In this document: piece after piece, positions 1 to 7,467 of the stretch
How the letters are laid out: the number at the start of each line of letters is the position of its first letter
How positions within the stretch are numbered: the first letter of the stretch is position 1
Made by a program: the position numbers and the translations under genes
DNA from: Bacillota bacterium
GTDB lineage: Bacteria; Bacillota; UBA4882; UBA8346
Assembly: GCA_023415835.1 (NCBI GenBank)
Contig: JAEZJK010000048.1
Coordinates: 40,800 to 104,799 of the forward strand
Direction: 5' to 3'
Length of the DNA stretch: 64,000 nucleotides
The notes under the pieces: generated by a model
The model's database searches: none
The model's input: only the letters and a program-made list of their open reading frames with translations
Told to the model about the DNA's origin: nothing

Positions 1-759
1 GCGCCAGTATTGATAAAATTCGAACGGACTGGTCTTCTCGGGATCGAGCCAGACCGCTCCGGCTTCGGTTTTACCCATCTTTTTCCCGCTGGAAGTAGTT
101 AATAGCGGAAAAGTAATCCCAAAAGCTTCTTTACCATCCAGCCGCCGGATTAGATCCGCTCCGTGAAGAATATTGGACCATTGGTCGTCCCCACCCATCT
201 GGAGTTTACAGCCGTATTTCCGGAAGAGCGTCAGAAAATCGTAAGATTGGAGTAACATATAGTTAAATTCGATGAATGAGAGCCCCTTTTCCATCCTGGA
301 CTTGAAACATTCGGCGGTCAACATCCGGTTCACCGAAAACTGAGAACCGATTTCCCGTAAGAAATCAATATAGTTCAGCTTTAACAACCACTCACCGTTA
401 TTGACCATCAAGGCGCGGTCATTGTCGAAGTCGATGAACCGGGATAGCTGCTTTTTAAAACAGGATGCATTATGGTCGATGGTCTCCTGGGTGAGCATCT
501 TTCGCATATCGGTCTTACCGCTCGGGTCGCCGATCATCGCCGTGCCGCCGCCGAGGATGGCGATGGGTTGGTGCCCGGCCCGTTGCATATGGGCCATACC
601 CATTACCGGCAACATATGGCCGACATGCAAACTATCAGCGGTGGGATCGAAGCCAATATAAAAAGTAACCTTTTCTTTCTCCAAGACCTCATACAAAGGT
701 TCCTGGTGGGTGGTTTGTTTAATAAAACCGCGTTCTTCCAAAGTTTCAAAGACGGACAT
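1..759 (-). CDS. tyrS: Tyrosine--tRNA ligase, 5' part (C-terminus beyond window edge)
   Basis: Class I aminoacyl-tRNA synthetase that charges tRNA-Tyr in the cytoplasm. The visible 253 codons hold the catalytic Rossmann fold. The HIGH-type motif appears as SLHVGHM near residue 45, followed by AILGGGTAMIGDPSGK. The QMGGDDQWSNI substrate-binding segment and the KMSKS-type loop, here SSGKKMGKTEAGAVWL, lie near the window edge. The C-terminal anticodon-binding and S4 domains are outside the window. The ATG at 757-759 follows a TAAGGAGGC ribosome site at 766-774. The gene sits behind a T-box leader with a UAC specifier, so charging of tRNA-Tyr should control it. The identification is secure; only the missing 3' part limits the annotation. 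Confidence 0.97.
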   Translation of the reverse strand, partial: MSVFETLEERGFIKQTTHQEPLYEVLEKEKVTFYIGFDPTADSLHVGHMLPVMGMAHMQRAGHQPIAILGGGTAMIGDPSGKTDMRKMLTQETIDHNASCFKKQLSRFIDFDNDRALMVNNGEWLLKLNYIDFLREIGSQFSVNRMLTAECFKSRMEKGLSFIEFNYMLLQSYDFLTLFRKYGCKLQMGGDDQWSNILHGADLIRRLDGKEAFGITFPLLTTSSGKKMGKTEAGAVWLDPEKTSPFEFYQYWR

Positions 760-942
760 CGTTTTGCCTCCTTATTAATTAAGATAAATATTGAATTAAG
801 AAAAGAATAGACCGAAGAAAACTAATGTTAGCCCTAATAGAATCCTCAGAAATAGGGACATGTTAACAGTTATTTTATGACTTTCTTGCCCATACTACAC
901 TACTTACTCCTGACTTCTGTCTTCTGATTCATTTTAAAAATA

Positions 943-1196
943 AAAATCCCTCATCCAAACATAAGGACGAGGGATCGTGGTACCACCTTACTTTACGCGC
1001 CAAACAATCTTAACGCGCCTCTAACCGCTTTAATGGGCGGAACCCATTTGAAGTTTACTCCCCATTCAGGTTTCAACTAAAAGCTCGGGAGGGTAATTCA
1101 CCAGTCGCGTCCGGCGGGTTTGCAGCACCACCCGTTCTCTGCTGTCACCGCGAGGGGTTTGGTCAGCTCCGTCATTGCTATTTTAAAGATTAAGTT
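943..1196 (-). promoter_or_regulatory. T-box leader of tyrS, tyrosine specifier
   Basis: Read on the minus strand, the leader ends with the conserved T-box core GGTGGTACCACG (976-987). A terminator hairpin follows (arms about 947-957 and 964-975) with a run of T at 943-946. Upstream is a Stem I-like region with AGAGAA, GGTGCTGC and a GAATTACCCTCCCGAGC segment. In that segment the triplet UAC (1093-1095) stands ten bases before the end of CCGAGC, the usual specifier position. UAC codes for tyrosine and so agrees with the downstream gene. Uncharged tRNA-Tyr is expected to stabilise the antiterminator. Confidence 0.93.
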
Positions 1197-1202
1197 GAAG
1201 GT

Positions 1203-1231
1203 ATTATATCACTTTATTGGTGAAGAGACAA
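1203..1231 (-). promoter_or_regulatory. Sigma-A type promoter of tyrS
   Basis: On the minus strand a TTGTCT -35 box (1226-1231) and a perfect TATAAT -10 box (1203-1208) are separated by 17 bases. The predicted transcription start near 1196 is the start of the T-box leader. The rest of the 1232-1497 interval is AT-rich and shows nothing else convincing. Confidence 0.8.
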
Positions 1232-1497
1232 CAAGGACTTACTTACCACCCACTAAATTGGGATTTAAACAGTAATCCCTTTAACTTCAATCAAGTCTGG
1301 TTTAAAAACATTACTTTATTCGTCAAAATTTGATTTTTTACTAATTAAAATTCTATTGAATTATAAGTCCCCCGTTGGATAAGGTTAAAAATGAGTAATT
1401 ACGCCTTATTTTAGATGGCAAAAGACTAAATTCCTATTTTTTCAATCACTCGCCACTCTCTTTTCATATTTTAATAAATGAAAGGGGAGTGAAATAA

Positions 1498-1878
1498 TTG
1501 ACTGATATTGTAACAATCGGCGCTAATTGTTTAGTCCAGATCGAAAACCGTTTTTTCCTATTGGCGGAAATTGAAGCCGTAGTTCCGGGAGTTGAGATCG
1601 ATCCGGATATTTTCATCGAAATCAACCAGGCTCAATTTAATGCTTTAAAAAATGCCGGCGAACCGGAATGTACGATTCAGGATACTATTCCGGTAGCGGA
1701 ACCGGGATTCAATGTCGAATTTAAATGTGTTCTCTTTGTGAATGATCAAGTGTTCCTGGTATTTGATGTTGAAAATGCCACTGATGAAGCAGTCCTGGCC
1801 CGCACTACTCCGTTAGAAGCATTACGGCGCATCTTTGGAGGGGCCAGTTTTTGCCCGATCATCCAATTCTCCGACTGA
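1498..1878 (+). CDS. Hypothetical protein, 126 aa
   Basis: I do not recognise this protein. It starts with TTG at 1498 after an AGGGGAG ribosome site. It is acidic, with no signal peptide and no membrane segment. It is rich in Val, Ile and Glu with several predicted beta strands, including FFLLAEIEAVVPGVEID near residue 20 and VFLVFDVENA near residue 83. Three cysteines are scattered. It stands alone between the tyrS promoter and a rho-independent terminator at 1923-1950, so it is probably monocistronic. Coding status rests on the ribosome site, the full-length open frame and the terminator. Confidence 0.7.
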   Translation: MTDIVTIGANCLVQIENRFFLLAEIEAVVPGVEIDPDIFIEINQAQFNALKNAGEPECTIQDTIPVAEPGFNVEFKCVLFVNDQVFLVFDVENATDEAVLARTTPLEALRRIFGGASFCPIIQFSD

Positions 1879-1922
1879 AAAGTAATCTTTGAAATAGCCG
1901 ATTTTTTGGTTTCAGTAAAGCC

Positions 1923-1950
1923 AACGGAAGGTCTATCCTTCCGTTTTAAA
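1923..1950 (+). terminator. Rho-independent terminator
   Basis: A 9-bp perfect stem, AACGGAAGG (1923-1931) with CCTTCCGTT (1937-1945), has a 5-base loop and is followed by TTAAAATTTT. It lies 45 bases after the stop of the 126-aa gene. Confidence 0.8.
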
Positions 1951-2028
1951 ATTTTGATCGAGCCATTACCCAAAATGAATATTAGATGAGCCCTTCTAAA
2001 TTTTATGTTAAATTTTGAATATTTAAGA

Positions 2029-2057
2029 TTGACATAGTATAGAAATGCCATTATGAT
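2029..2057 (+). promoter_or_regulatory. Sigma-A type promoter of the riboswitch/HD-GYP transcript
   Basis: TTGACA at 2029-2034 and TATGAT at 2052-2057 are separated by exactly 17 bases. The start expected near 2064 lies just upstream of the c-di-GMP aptamer, which gives a leader of about 200 bases before the HD-GYP start codon. Confidence 0.85.
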
Positions 2058-2100
2058 TTTAACGTAAGAAAAAACGTTTTATCCATAAATAACAGCAAAG

Positions 2101-2205
2101 AAACAACTTTATTAGATAATAGCAAATCCGGTGAAAACCGGAGACGCAAAGCTACGGGTCTAAAGTGTCAACCATGATCGCCGAGCCGCCTAAATTGGGT
2201 TGTTT
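2101..2205 (+). promoter_or_regulatory. Cyclic di-GMP-I (GEMM) riboswitch
   Basis: The aptamer core shows the conserved elements in order: ATAGCAAATCCGG, an AAAA-type loop on a CCGG stem, GACGCAAAGCTACGGGTCTAA, and a closing GATCGCCGAGCCGCC. Flanking arms AAACAAC (2101-2107) and GTTGTTT (2199-2205) can pair as an outer helix. A T-rich run follows the 3' arm directly, so this helix could act as a ligand-stabilised terminator. That last point is inference. The downstream gene is a c-di-GMP phosphodiesterase-type protein, which would close a feedback loop. Confidence 0.9.
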
Positions 2206-2260
2206 TTGTTTTTCTTTTATAGTTTTTGAATGGCATGATAACTTGGAAGTTGGAATAGAA

Positions 2261-3340
2261 ATGAGAATTCTTTCGATCGATAACATCCAAAAAAATATGC
2301 GTCTCGCCAAAAGCGTTTATACAGCGGATGGAAATGTCCTATTAGTCGAAGGGGCTCGTTTGACTGATGAACGCATTGAAAAATTAAAGCAATTTGGCGT
2401 CTCGTCTTTATATGTCACCAACAAATGGATTGGGGAAATTGAAGTTGACGACTTGATAACGGTGGAAACTAAAAATGAAGCCACTAAAATTTCCAAAGAA
2501 GTCATGTCCAATGTTGAGCAAAACTTACCAATAACCAGTGAAAAAATCCATCAAATTATCTCCGATCTTATTGATGAGCTATTCCTCAATCGTCACATTG
2601 CATTCGGTTTGATCGAGATCCGGGCGATGAATGATTATCATTTTTCGCATAATGTGGCTGTTTGCGTGTTATCCTTAATGACCGGTATCGCTTTAAACTA
2701 TAATTATTCTAAGCTGAAACTATTAGGGACCGGGGCTATTTTGCACGATATCGGGAAGGCTAAGATCCCATTAGAAATCCTTAATAAAAATAGAAAACTT
2801 ACTACGGACGAATATGCCATGATGCAAAAGCATTCCCAAATCGGCTACGATATCCTAAAAGAATGTAATGATATCAATAGTATTTCAGCTTATGTAGCCT
2901 GGCAACATCACGAAAGGCTCGATGGTTCCGGTTATCCTTTAGGGCTTAAAGGGACTGAAATCCATGAGTTTGCGAGAATAACAGCGCTGGCCGATGTGTA
3001 TGACGCGATGTCAACCGACCGGGTTTATCGCAAGCGGCTTTTACCTCACGAAGTAATCGAATACCTCCGTGATCAAGAACGGATCCTGTTTGATCCGGAA
3101 TTAACACGCGTCTTTTTACAAAACATCGCCCCTTTCCCCATCGGAAGCATGGTGCTTCTTAATGGTGGTGAGAAGGGTATCGTGATCAAAATTAATAAAG
3201 ATTTTCCAGCCCGTCCCGTGGTTAAAATAATTTTCGATCAAAATGGCCAGCTACTTAAAGAACCGCTTGAAAAGAACTTAAAAGTGGATTTGACCTCATT
3301 TATCCTAAAGGGGTTAAAAGATGAGGAAATTACCTTTTAG
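2261..3340 (+). CDS. HD-GYP domain protein, probable c-di-GMP phosphodiesterase
   Basis: The 359-aa product has an N-terminal region of about 110 residues of unknown fold (begins MRILSIDNIQKNM). An HD-GYP domain follows at about 125-300: HNVAVCVLSLMTGIAL, LHDIGKAKIP with the HD pair, HSQIGYDIL, then HHERLDGSGYP carrying the GYP signature. A short C-terminal PilZ-like or linker region ends the protein. The family hydrolyses c-di-GMP to pGpG or GMP. I chose ATG 2261 over the earlier in-frame GTG at 2165 because that codon lies inside the riboswitch aptamer. The stop overlaps the 3' end of the convergent gene by 11 bases. There is no membrane segment, so it acts in the cytoplasm. Whether it is an active enzyme or only a sensor cannot be read from the sequence. 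Confidence 0.93.
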   Translation: MRILSIDNIQKNMRLAKSVYTADGNVLLVEGARLTDERIEKLKQFGVSSLYVTNKWIGEIEVDDLITVETKNEATKISKEVMSNVEQNLPITSEKIHQIISDLIDELFLNRHIAFGLIEIRAMNDYHFSHNVAVCVLSLMTGIALNYNYSKLKLLGTGAILHDIGKAKIPLEILNKNRKLTTDEYAMMQKHSQIGYDILKECNDINSISAYVAWQHHERLDGSGYPLGLKGTEIHEFARITALADVYDAMSTDRVYRKRLLPHEVIEYLRDQERILFDPELTRVFLQNIAPFPIGSMVLLNGGEKGIVIKINKDFPARPVVKIIFDQNGQLLKEPLEKNLKVDLTSFILKGLKDEEITF

Positions 3341-4007
3341 GAACCAAACTTCCATCATTCTTCAAAATATACCGCTCCGGAATGATCCCTCTCACCATGG
3401 TTAAAGGATAGACAACACTCTCCTTTCCAAGGATCGTCCCCGGGTTTAGGACCGCATTACAGCCTATTTCGGCAAAATCTCCGATTAACGCCCCAAATTT
3501 TTTCAGCCCGGTGTCCAAGCTTTCCCCGGTTCTAAATGATACTCTAATGTTGTCTTTTGCGGACTTTAAATTGGATAAGATAACCCCCGCTCCCAAATGC
3601 GCTTTATAACCCAGGATCGAATCCCCAACGTAGTTAAAATGGGGCGCCTCAACTTTGTCGAAAAGGATTGCATTTTTAACCTCGGTGGAGTTGCCGATTA
3701 CCGCTCCGTTACCAATGATCACATTTTCCCGGATATAAGCCGTGTGCCTAATTGCGCAATCATATCCGATAATCGCCGGCCCCTTGATCCTAACAGAATC
3801 GTCAATTTGAGTCCCCTTACCCACCCAGACATCCGCGGCGACTCTCTCAAAATCCCCCGGTAAATGCTCCGCTAATTCCGGAATGAACTCTTTGATTTTA
3901 GGCAACACGTCCCATGCATATTGGAGCCTATGAAAGAGTGGCCCAGCGTTGGTATGTTCCAGGTCAAACAAATATTTTGCATAAATTAATGAGTTAATCA
4001 GTTTCAC
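3330..4007 (-). CDS. Left-handed beta-helix protein, GlmU/sugar-nucleotidyltransferase C-terminal type
   Basis: The 225-aa protein lacks a nucleotidyltransferase domain. From about residue 55 it is built of hexapeptide repeats of the left-handed beta-helix type: VWVGKGTQI, VRIKGPAIIG, AYIRENVIIGNGAVIGNST, KAHLGAGVILSN and FAEIGCNAVLNPGTILG. This resembles the acetyltransferase half of bifunctional sugar-1-phosphate nucleotidyl/acetyltransferases, so acyl transfer to a sugar nucleotide is the likely chemistry. The substrate cannot be assigned. The 55-residue N-terminal cap is helical. It converges on the HD-GYP gene and overlaps its stop by 11 bases. No operon partner is visible. Confidence 0.85.
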   Translation of the reverse strand: MKLINSLIYAKYLFDLEHTNAGPLFHRLQYAWDVLPKIKEFIPELAEHLPGDFERVAADVWVGKGTQIDDSVRIKGPAIIGYDCAIRHTAYIRENVIIGNGAVIGNSTEVKNAILFDKVEAPHFNYVGDSILGYKAHLGAGVILSNLKSAKDNIRVSFRTGESLDTGLKKFGALIGDFAEIGCNAVLNPGTILGKESVVYPLTMVRGIIPERYILKNDGSLVPKR

Positions 4008-4205
4008 CCCTTTACTAAAATACTGGCTTTATATAATTTTATAAAACCTCCTTTTTTCCTTCTGTGATCGGAATTAAGTTTAAATAACTGGATAAAACAC
4101 AATACCGCCGGACTAGGCGTATTCATTGGGATATTTAAATCTAGTTTTGGAAATAATACTGCTAATTGTAAATCCATATTTTTATTTTACTTGATCCGGT
4201 GTAAA

Positions 4206-5237
4206 ATGATTATCCGATTTATCTCAAAAGTATTTCCCTTAGTCTCAAATGAGCTTGATTTCTGGAGTACTGTCGCTACCAAAATCCCTGATTGGGAACT
4301 GCGTGTTCAGGCTTTAGCCAGTATCAGGTCGAAAAAATTCCACGCCCAGGGCGGTAGCGTCTATGCCCTATATCCGCAAGCGGATTTGCCTAGTACCGTC
4401 CGGTTCATTGTCGCCCTTCAGACAATCAGCGATTATCTCGATAACCTCTGTGACCGCGCCGGAATAATGGATGAATCAGCTTTTTTCCAACTTCACCTGG
4501 CGATGCTGGACGCTATCGACCCCTCACGCCCCATCTCCGATTACTATCGCAATTATCCATTTAAAAACGACCAGGGATACCTGGAGAAATTGGTAACAAC
4601 CTGCCGTCATCAGATTAATAAACAGCCCTCCTACCACTTGGTCCTGGTGAAAATCATCAATTATGTAAAAAGATATTCCGAATTACAGTCTTACAAACAT
4701 TTGGCGTTAGAAATCCGCGAAATCCGGTTGCGTGACTGGGCGCTCCAAAACCTAAGCACGGCAAACGGCACCTACTGGTGGGAGTATGCGGCTGCCACCG
4801 GTTCAACTTTGGGTATGTTTCTACTTTATGCCGCCGCCTCAGATCCATTCTTAAAGCCAACGGTGGCGGAGGAAATCGGCCAAGCATACTTTCCATGGGT
4901 TACCGGCCTGCATATCCTGTTGGATTACCTCATCGACGCCCAAGAAGACTTGGAAATGGGGGATTATAATTTTACTTTTAAATATCAAAACCAATCCCAG
5001 TGCCGGGCTAGGCTAACGTTTTTCATCAAAGAATCAATCCGTGTTTGCCTAGCCCTTCCAAATCCTTCTTTCCATCTTACCATTATTCGCGGCTTGTTAG
5101 CAATGTATCTCTCCGATCCCAAAGCCCTCGATCCAAAAAATAAAAGGCTCAGCCTAGACCTAGTCCGCCATGCCGGGCCTAAGTGCCGTTTTTACCACCG
5201 TTGCTGCAGGTTGCTGAGAATATTGAAGAAAATCTAA
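4206..5237 (+). CDS. DUF2600 protein, tetraprenyl-beta-curcumene synthase-like (YtpB family)
   Basis: The family enzyme in Bacillus cyclises heptaprenyl diphosphate (C35) to tetraprenyl-beta-curcumene, precursor of sesquarterpenoids. Features here are a conserved N-terminal PLVSNELDFW segment, IRSKKFHAQGGSVYALYPQ, the Asp-rich ISDYLDNLCDRAG near residue 85, WWEYAAATGSTLGMF in the middle, and LLDYLIDAQEDLEMGDYNF near residue 250. The protein is about 343 aa, the normal length, and largely helical. The start is uncertain: ATG 4206 has only a weak GGTG site, and a TTG at 4191 would add five residues. The neighbouring convergent gene encodes a long-chain polyprenyl diphosphate synthase, which could supply its substrate. 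Confidence 0.88.
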   Translation: MIIRFISKVFPLVSNELDFWSTVATKIPDWELRVQALASIRSKKFHAQGGSVYALYPQADLPSTVRFIVALQTISDYLDNLCDRAGIMDESAFFQLHLAMLDAIDPSRPISDYYRNYPFKNDQGYLEKLVTTCRHQINKQPSYHLVLVKIINYVKRYSELQSYKHLALEIREIRLRDWALQNLSTANGTYWWEYAAATGSTLGMFLLYAAASDPFLKPTVAEEIGQAYFPWVTGLHILLDYLIDAQEDLEMGDYNFTFKYQNQSQCRARLTFFIKESIRVCLALPNPSFHLTIIRGLLAMYLSDPKALDPKNKRLSLDLVRHAGPKCRFYHRCCRLLRILKKI

Positions 5238-5325
5238 CAGTTTACCCGAATTGTCTAAAAAAGCATCCTTTAATTGTTTACCGCTTCTAACTCCTGTCAC
5301 CTATCTTCTAACTACTTCATAAAAA

Positions 5326-6327
5326 TCAATTGGCTCTCGCTTGAATCTTATATGTAAGATTCTCCAGAAATCCCCGGGCCGGGGTTTCAGCAAAATCTTT
5401 CAATATCTTTCTAGCCTGTTCAAGGTGAGATGCGCTAATCGCCAATGCCCGCTGCATTACTCCCGATTCCCGCACCACTTCTTCGATCCCTGTTAAATTT
5501 GAGCGGTTAAAATTTCGTTCTTTAGTTATCTCTCTCACCCACCCTTGGTATTTAGGCTGTTCCATTAATAGGATAAACGGTAAAGTATAATTCCCTTTAA
5601 TCAGGTCGGTATATTTGGGTTTACCCATTTTAATCTCATCTCCGCAAATATCCAAAATGTCATCAATGATTTGAAATGCCAGCCCTAAGTTTAAACCAAA
5701 GCAGCCAAGGGCTTCCACCTGAAAATGGTCGGCACCGGCCACCAAAGCCCCGGCTTTACATGAGGCTTCTATTAAAACTGCAGTTTTTTTTGAAATCCGA
5801 TCGTAATACCCTTCCATCCCGACCATTGAATTAAACTGATCCTGATCTTGTAAGATTTCCCCCTGGCACATATTTTGAATGGCCCCTACCATAATTCCCA
5901 TAGGTTCAGTAAGCTTATTTCTAGCCAGGATACCAAAAGCTTTAGCGAACAAGTAATCTCCGCCTAATACTGCCCGTTGATTACCCCAATTTTTTTGTGC
6001 GGTAGGTTGATTATGCCTGAACTCAGAACCATCAATGATGTCATCATGGATCAATGACGCCATATGAATTAACTCAGCAGTAATCGCTGTCCACTTCAAG
6101 TTTGTGGAGCCCGGACCGAAAATCAAACCACTGTACCAAACCAATAACGGCCGAATCCTTTTCCCCCCGGCATTCAAAATATGAAAACAAATCTCCCGAA
6201 TTACACCTTGACTATCATCTATTTCCTCCTTTAATAACTCCTCAAACATCGCTACATTATCAATGGAGGCTTCATCCCAAATAATACTTTGAAATTCCGC
6301 TGGTTTTTCTACCTTTAAGGTTTTCAT
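5326..6327 (-). CDS. Trans long-chain polyprenyl diphosphate synthase (heptaprenyl diphosphate synthase component II-like)
   Basis: The 333-aa enzyme condenses isopentenyl diphosphate onto an allylic diphosphate. The first Asp-rich motif is LIHDDIIDGSEFRHNQPT near residue 95 and the second is FQIIDDILDICGDE near residue 220. GGKRIRPLLVWYSG near residue 54 and the lysine-containing MGKPKYTDLIKGNYTLPF are also typical. Small residues ahead of the first motif (MASLIHDD) fit a long-chain product. The length matches the catalytic subunits of heptaprenyl or hexaprenyl synthases. Its product could serve menaquinone side chains or the convergent DUF2600 terpene synthase. No HepS-like small subunit is in the window. 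Confidence 0.9.
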   Translation of the reverse strand: MKTLKVEKPAEFQSIIWDEASIDNVAMFEELLKEEIDDSQGVIREICFHILNAGGKRIRPLLVWYSGLIFGPGSTNLKWTAITAELIHMASLIHDDIIDGSEFRHNQPTAQKNWGNQRAVLGGDYLFAKAFGILARNKLTEPMGIMVGAIQNMCQGEILQDQDQFNSMVGMEGYYDRISKKTAVLIEASCKAGALVAGADHFQVEALGCFGLNLGLAFQIIDDILDICGDEIKMGKPKYTDLIKGNYTLPFILLMEQPKYQGWVREITKERNFNRSNLTGIEEVVRESGVMQRALAISASHLEQARKILKDFAETPARGFLENLTYKIQARAN

Positions 6328-6583
6328 GGTTTAGGTTCACCTTATTTTATATTTATGGCCATTAACTAGAATTCCCCAAATTACTGGATTTTATTAACCT
6401 GGATTTAAAATAGCCTTGCTTACCTTTACCATATTGGCGTCCATGCCCTATCGGGAACAAAAAAGAAATTAGGCCTAGAAAGCCCAGCTTTGCTTTACTC
6501 CAGCCTAATACCTTGTGCCTCTTACCTTATTTTCATATCAATTATTGTTTTCTAGCTAAATTAAACTGTAAACCTACAAAAAC

Positions 6584-6613
6584 TTTACATCTTATCTTAA
6601 AGTGAGATATAAT
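6584..6613 (+). promoter_or_regulatory. Sigma-A type promoter of the amino acid ABC operon
   Basis: TTTACA at 6584-6589 and TATAAT at 6608-6613 have an 18-base spacer. They lie about 30 bases upstream of the TTG start of the binding protein. The remainder of the 6328-6583 interval holds an ATTAGGC/GCCTAAT inverted repeat (6468-6474 and 6503-6509) of unclear role. Confidence 0.75.
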
Positions 6614-6644
6614 TGTAATAATAATGTAAACAGGGGGTGTTCCT

Positions 6645-7385
6645 TTGAAAAAATTTCTTTTTTTAGCTTTGATTTTGTCAATTATCATGGTAATGTCTTC
6701 AGGCTGCCTTCAATCAAAAAATGTCTTGAATGTTGCAACCGATGCCGCTTATGAACCTTTTGAAAGTATCGACGAATCCGGTAATTATGTTGGGTTTGAT
6801 ATGGAATTAATCAAAATGGTTGCAGACGAAATGAAAATGGAACTGAAACTCCAAAATGTGGGTTGGGATGGAATCATTCCTGGATTGATTAACGGAAATT
6901 ATGATTGCTTAATCTCAGCCATGACCATTACTAAGGAACGTCAAAAACAAATAAATTTCTCCGACCCCTACTTCTCAATCAAACAGGTAATCGTTGTCAA
7001 AGAAGACAATGACCAAATTAAAACACCCGCCGATTTAGTCGGTAAAACTGTAACTGCCCAAAACGGCACCACCGGTGACCTTTATGCCAGTAAAATTAAA
7101 GATGTTAAAATGAAACGTTTTGATACCAATCCCCAGGCTGTTCAAGAGTTACTTAACAATAACGCTGATGCCGCTGTCATGGATGATTTGGTAGCCTCTA
7201 AGGCCATCAATAAAACTACCGGCCTTAAAATGATTGAAATTACCGACACTCAAATCGAAAACTACGGTATCGGAATTAAGAAAGAAAACACCGAACTGCT
7301 TGAAAAGATTAATACAGCTTTAGAAACGCTCCGAAATAATGGCAAATTAGCCGAACTAGAACAAAAGTATAAATCTGGTAACTAA
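6645..7385 (+). CDS. Polar amino acid ABC transporter, substrate-binding lipoprotein
   Basis: The 246-aa protein is an SBP_bac_3 family binding protein. It starts with TTG after a strong GGGGGTG site. The N-terminus is a lipoprotein signal peptide (MKKFLFLALILSIIMVM) ending in a SSGC lipobox, so it should be anchored on the outer face of the membrane. The mature part carries the family hallmarks ATDAAYEPFE, GFDMELIKMVADEM, GWDGIIPGLINGNYDC and MTITKERQKQINFSDPY. The ligand is probably Gln, Arg or another polar amino acid; specificity is not readable. It is the first gene of a three-gene operon, followed by a strong hairpin and then permease and ATPase. Confidence 0.93.
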   Translation: MKKFLFLALILSIIMVMSSGCLQSKNVLNVATDAAYEPFESIDESGNYVGFDMELIKMVADEMKMELKLQNVGWDGIIPGLINGNYDCLISAMTITKERQKQINFSDPYFSIKQVIVVKEDNDQIKTPADLVGKTVTAQNGTTGDLYASKIKDVKMKRFDTNPQAVQELLNNNADAAVMDDLVASKAINKTTGLKMIEITDTQIENYGIGIKKENTELLEKINTALETLRNNGKLAELEQKYKSGN

Positions 7386-7399
7386 CTGGAATTTGTTCT

Positions 7400-7441
7400 A
7401 CGGTCAAACGGCGAAACTTAACCGTTTGACCGTATTATTTT
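7400..7441 (+). terminator. Intercistronic hairpin between binding protein and permease
   Basis: A perfect 12-bp stem, ACGGTCAAACGG (7400-7411) with CCGTTTGACCGT (7422-7433), has a 10-base loop and is followed by ATTATTTTTA. It starts 15 bases after the binding-protein stop. It probably acts as a partial terminator or 3'-end stabiliser that lowers permease and ATPase expression relative to the binding protein. Confidence 0.8.
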
Positions 7442-7467
7442 TACCAGGAAAAAAAAGGATGTTTATC

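Noticed and set aside
401..810. Plus-strand open frames within tyrS
   Set aside because: They are antisense shadows of the tyrS coding sequence, without ribosome sites, and their composition follows the gene on the other strand.
2165..2260. N-terminal extension of the HD-GYP protein from a GTG at 2165
   Set aside because: The codon lies inside the c-di-GMP aptamer, and the extension is Cys/Phe-rich nonsense. The ATG at 2261 fits the family start.
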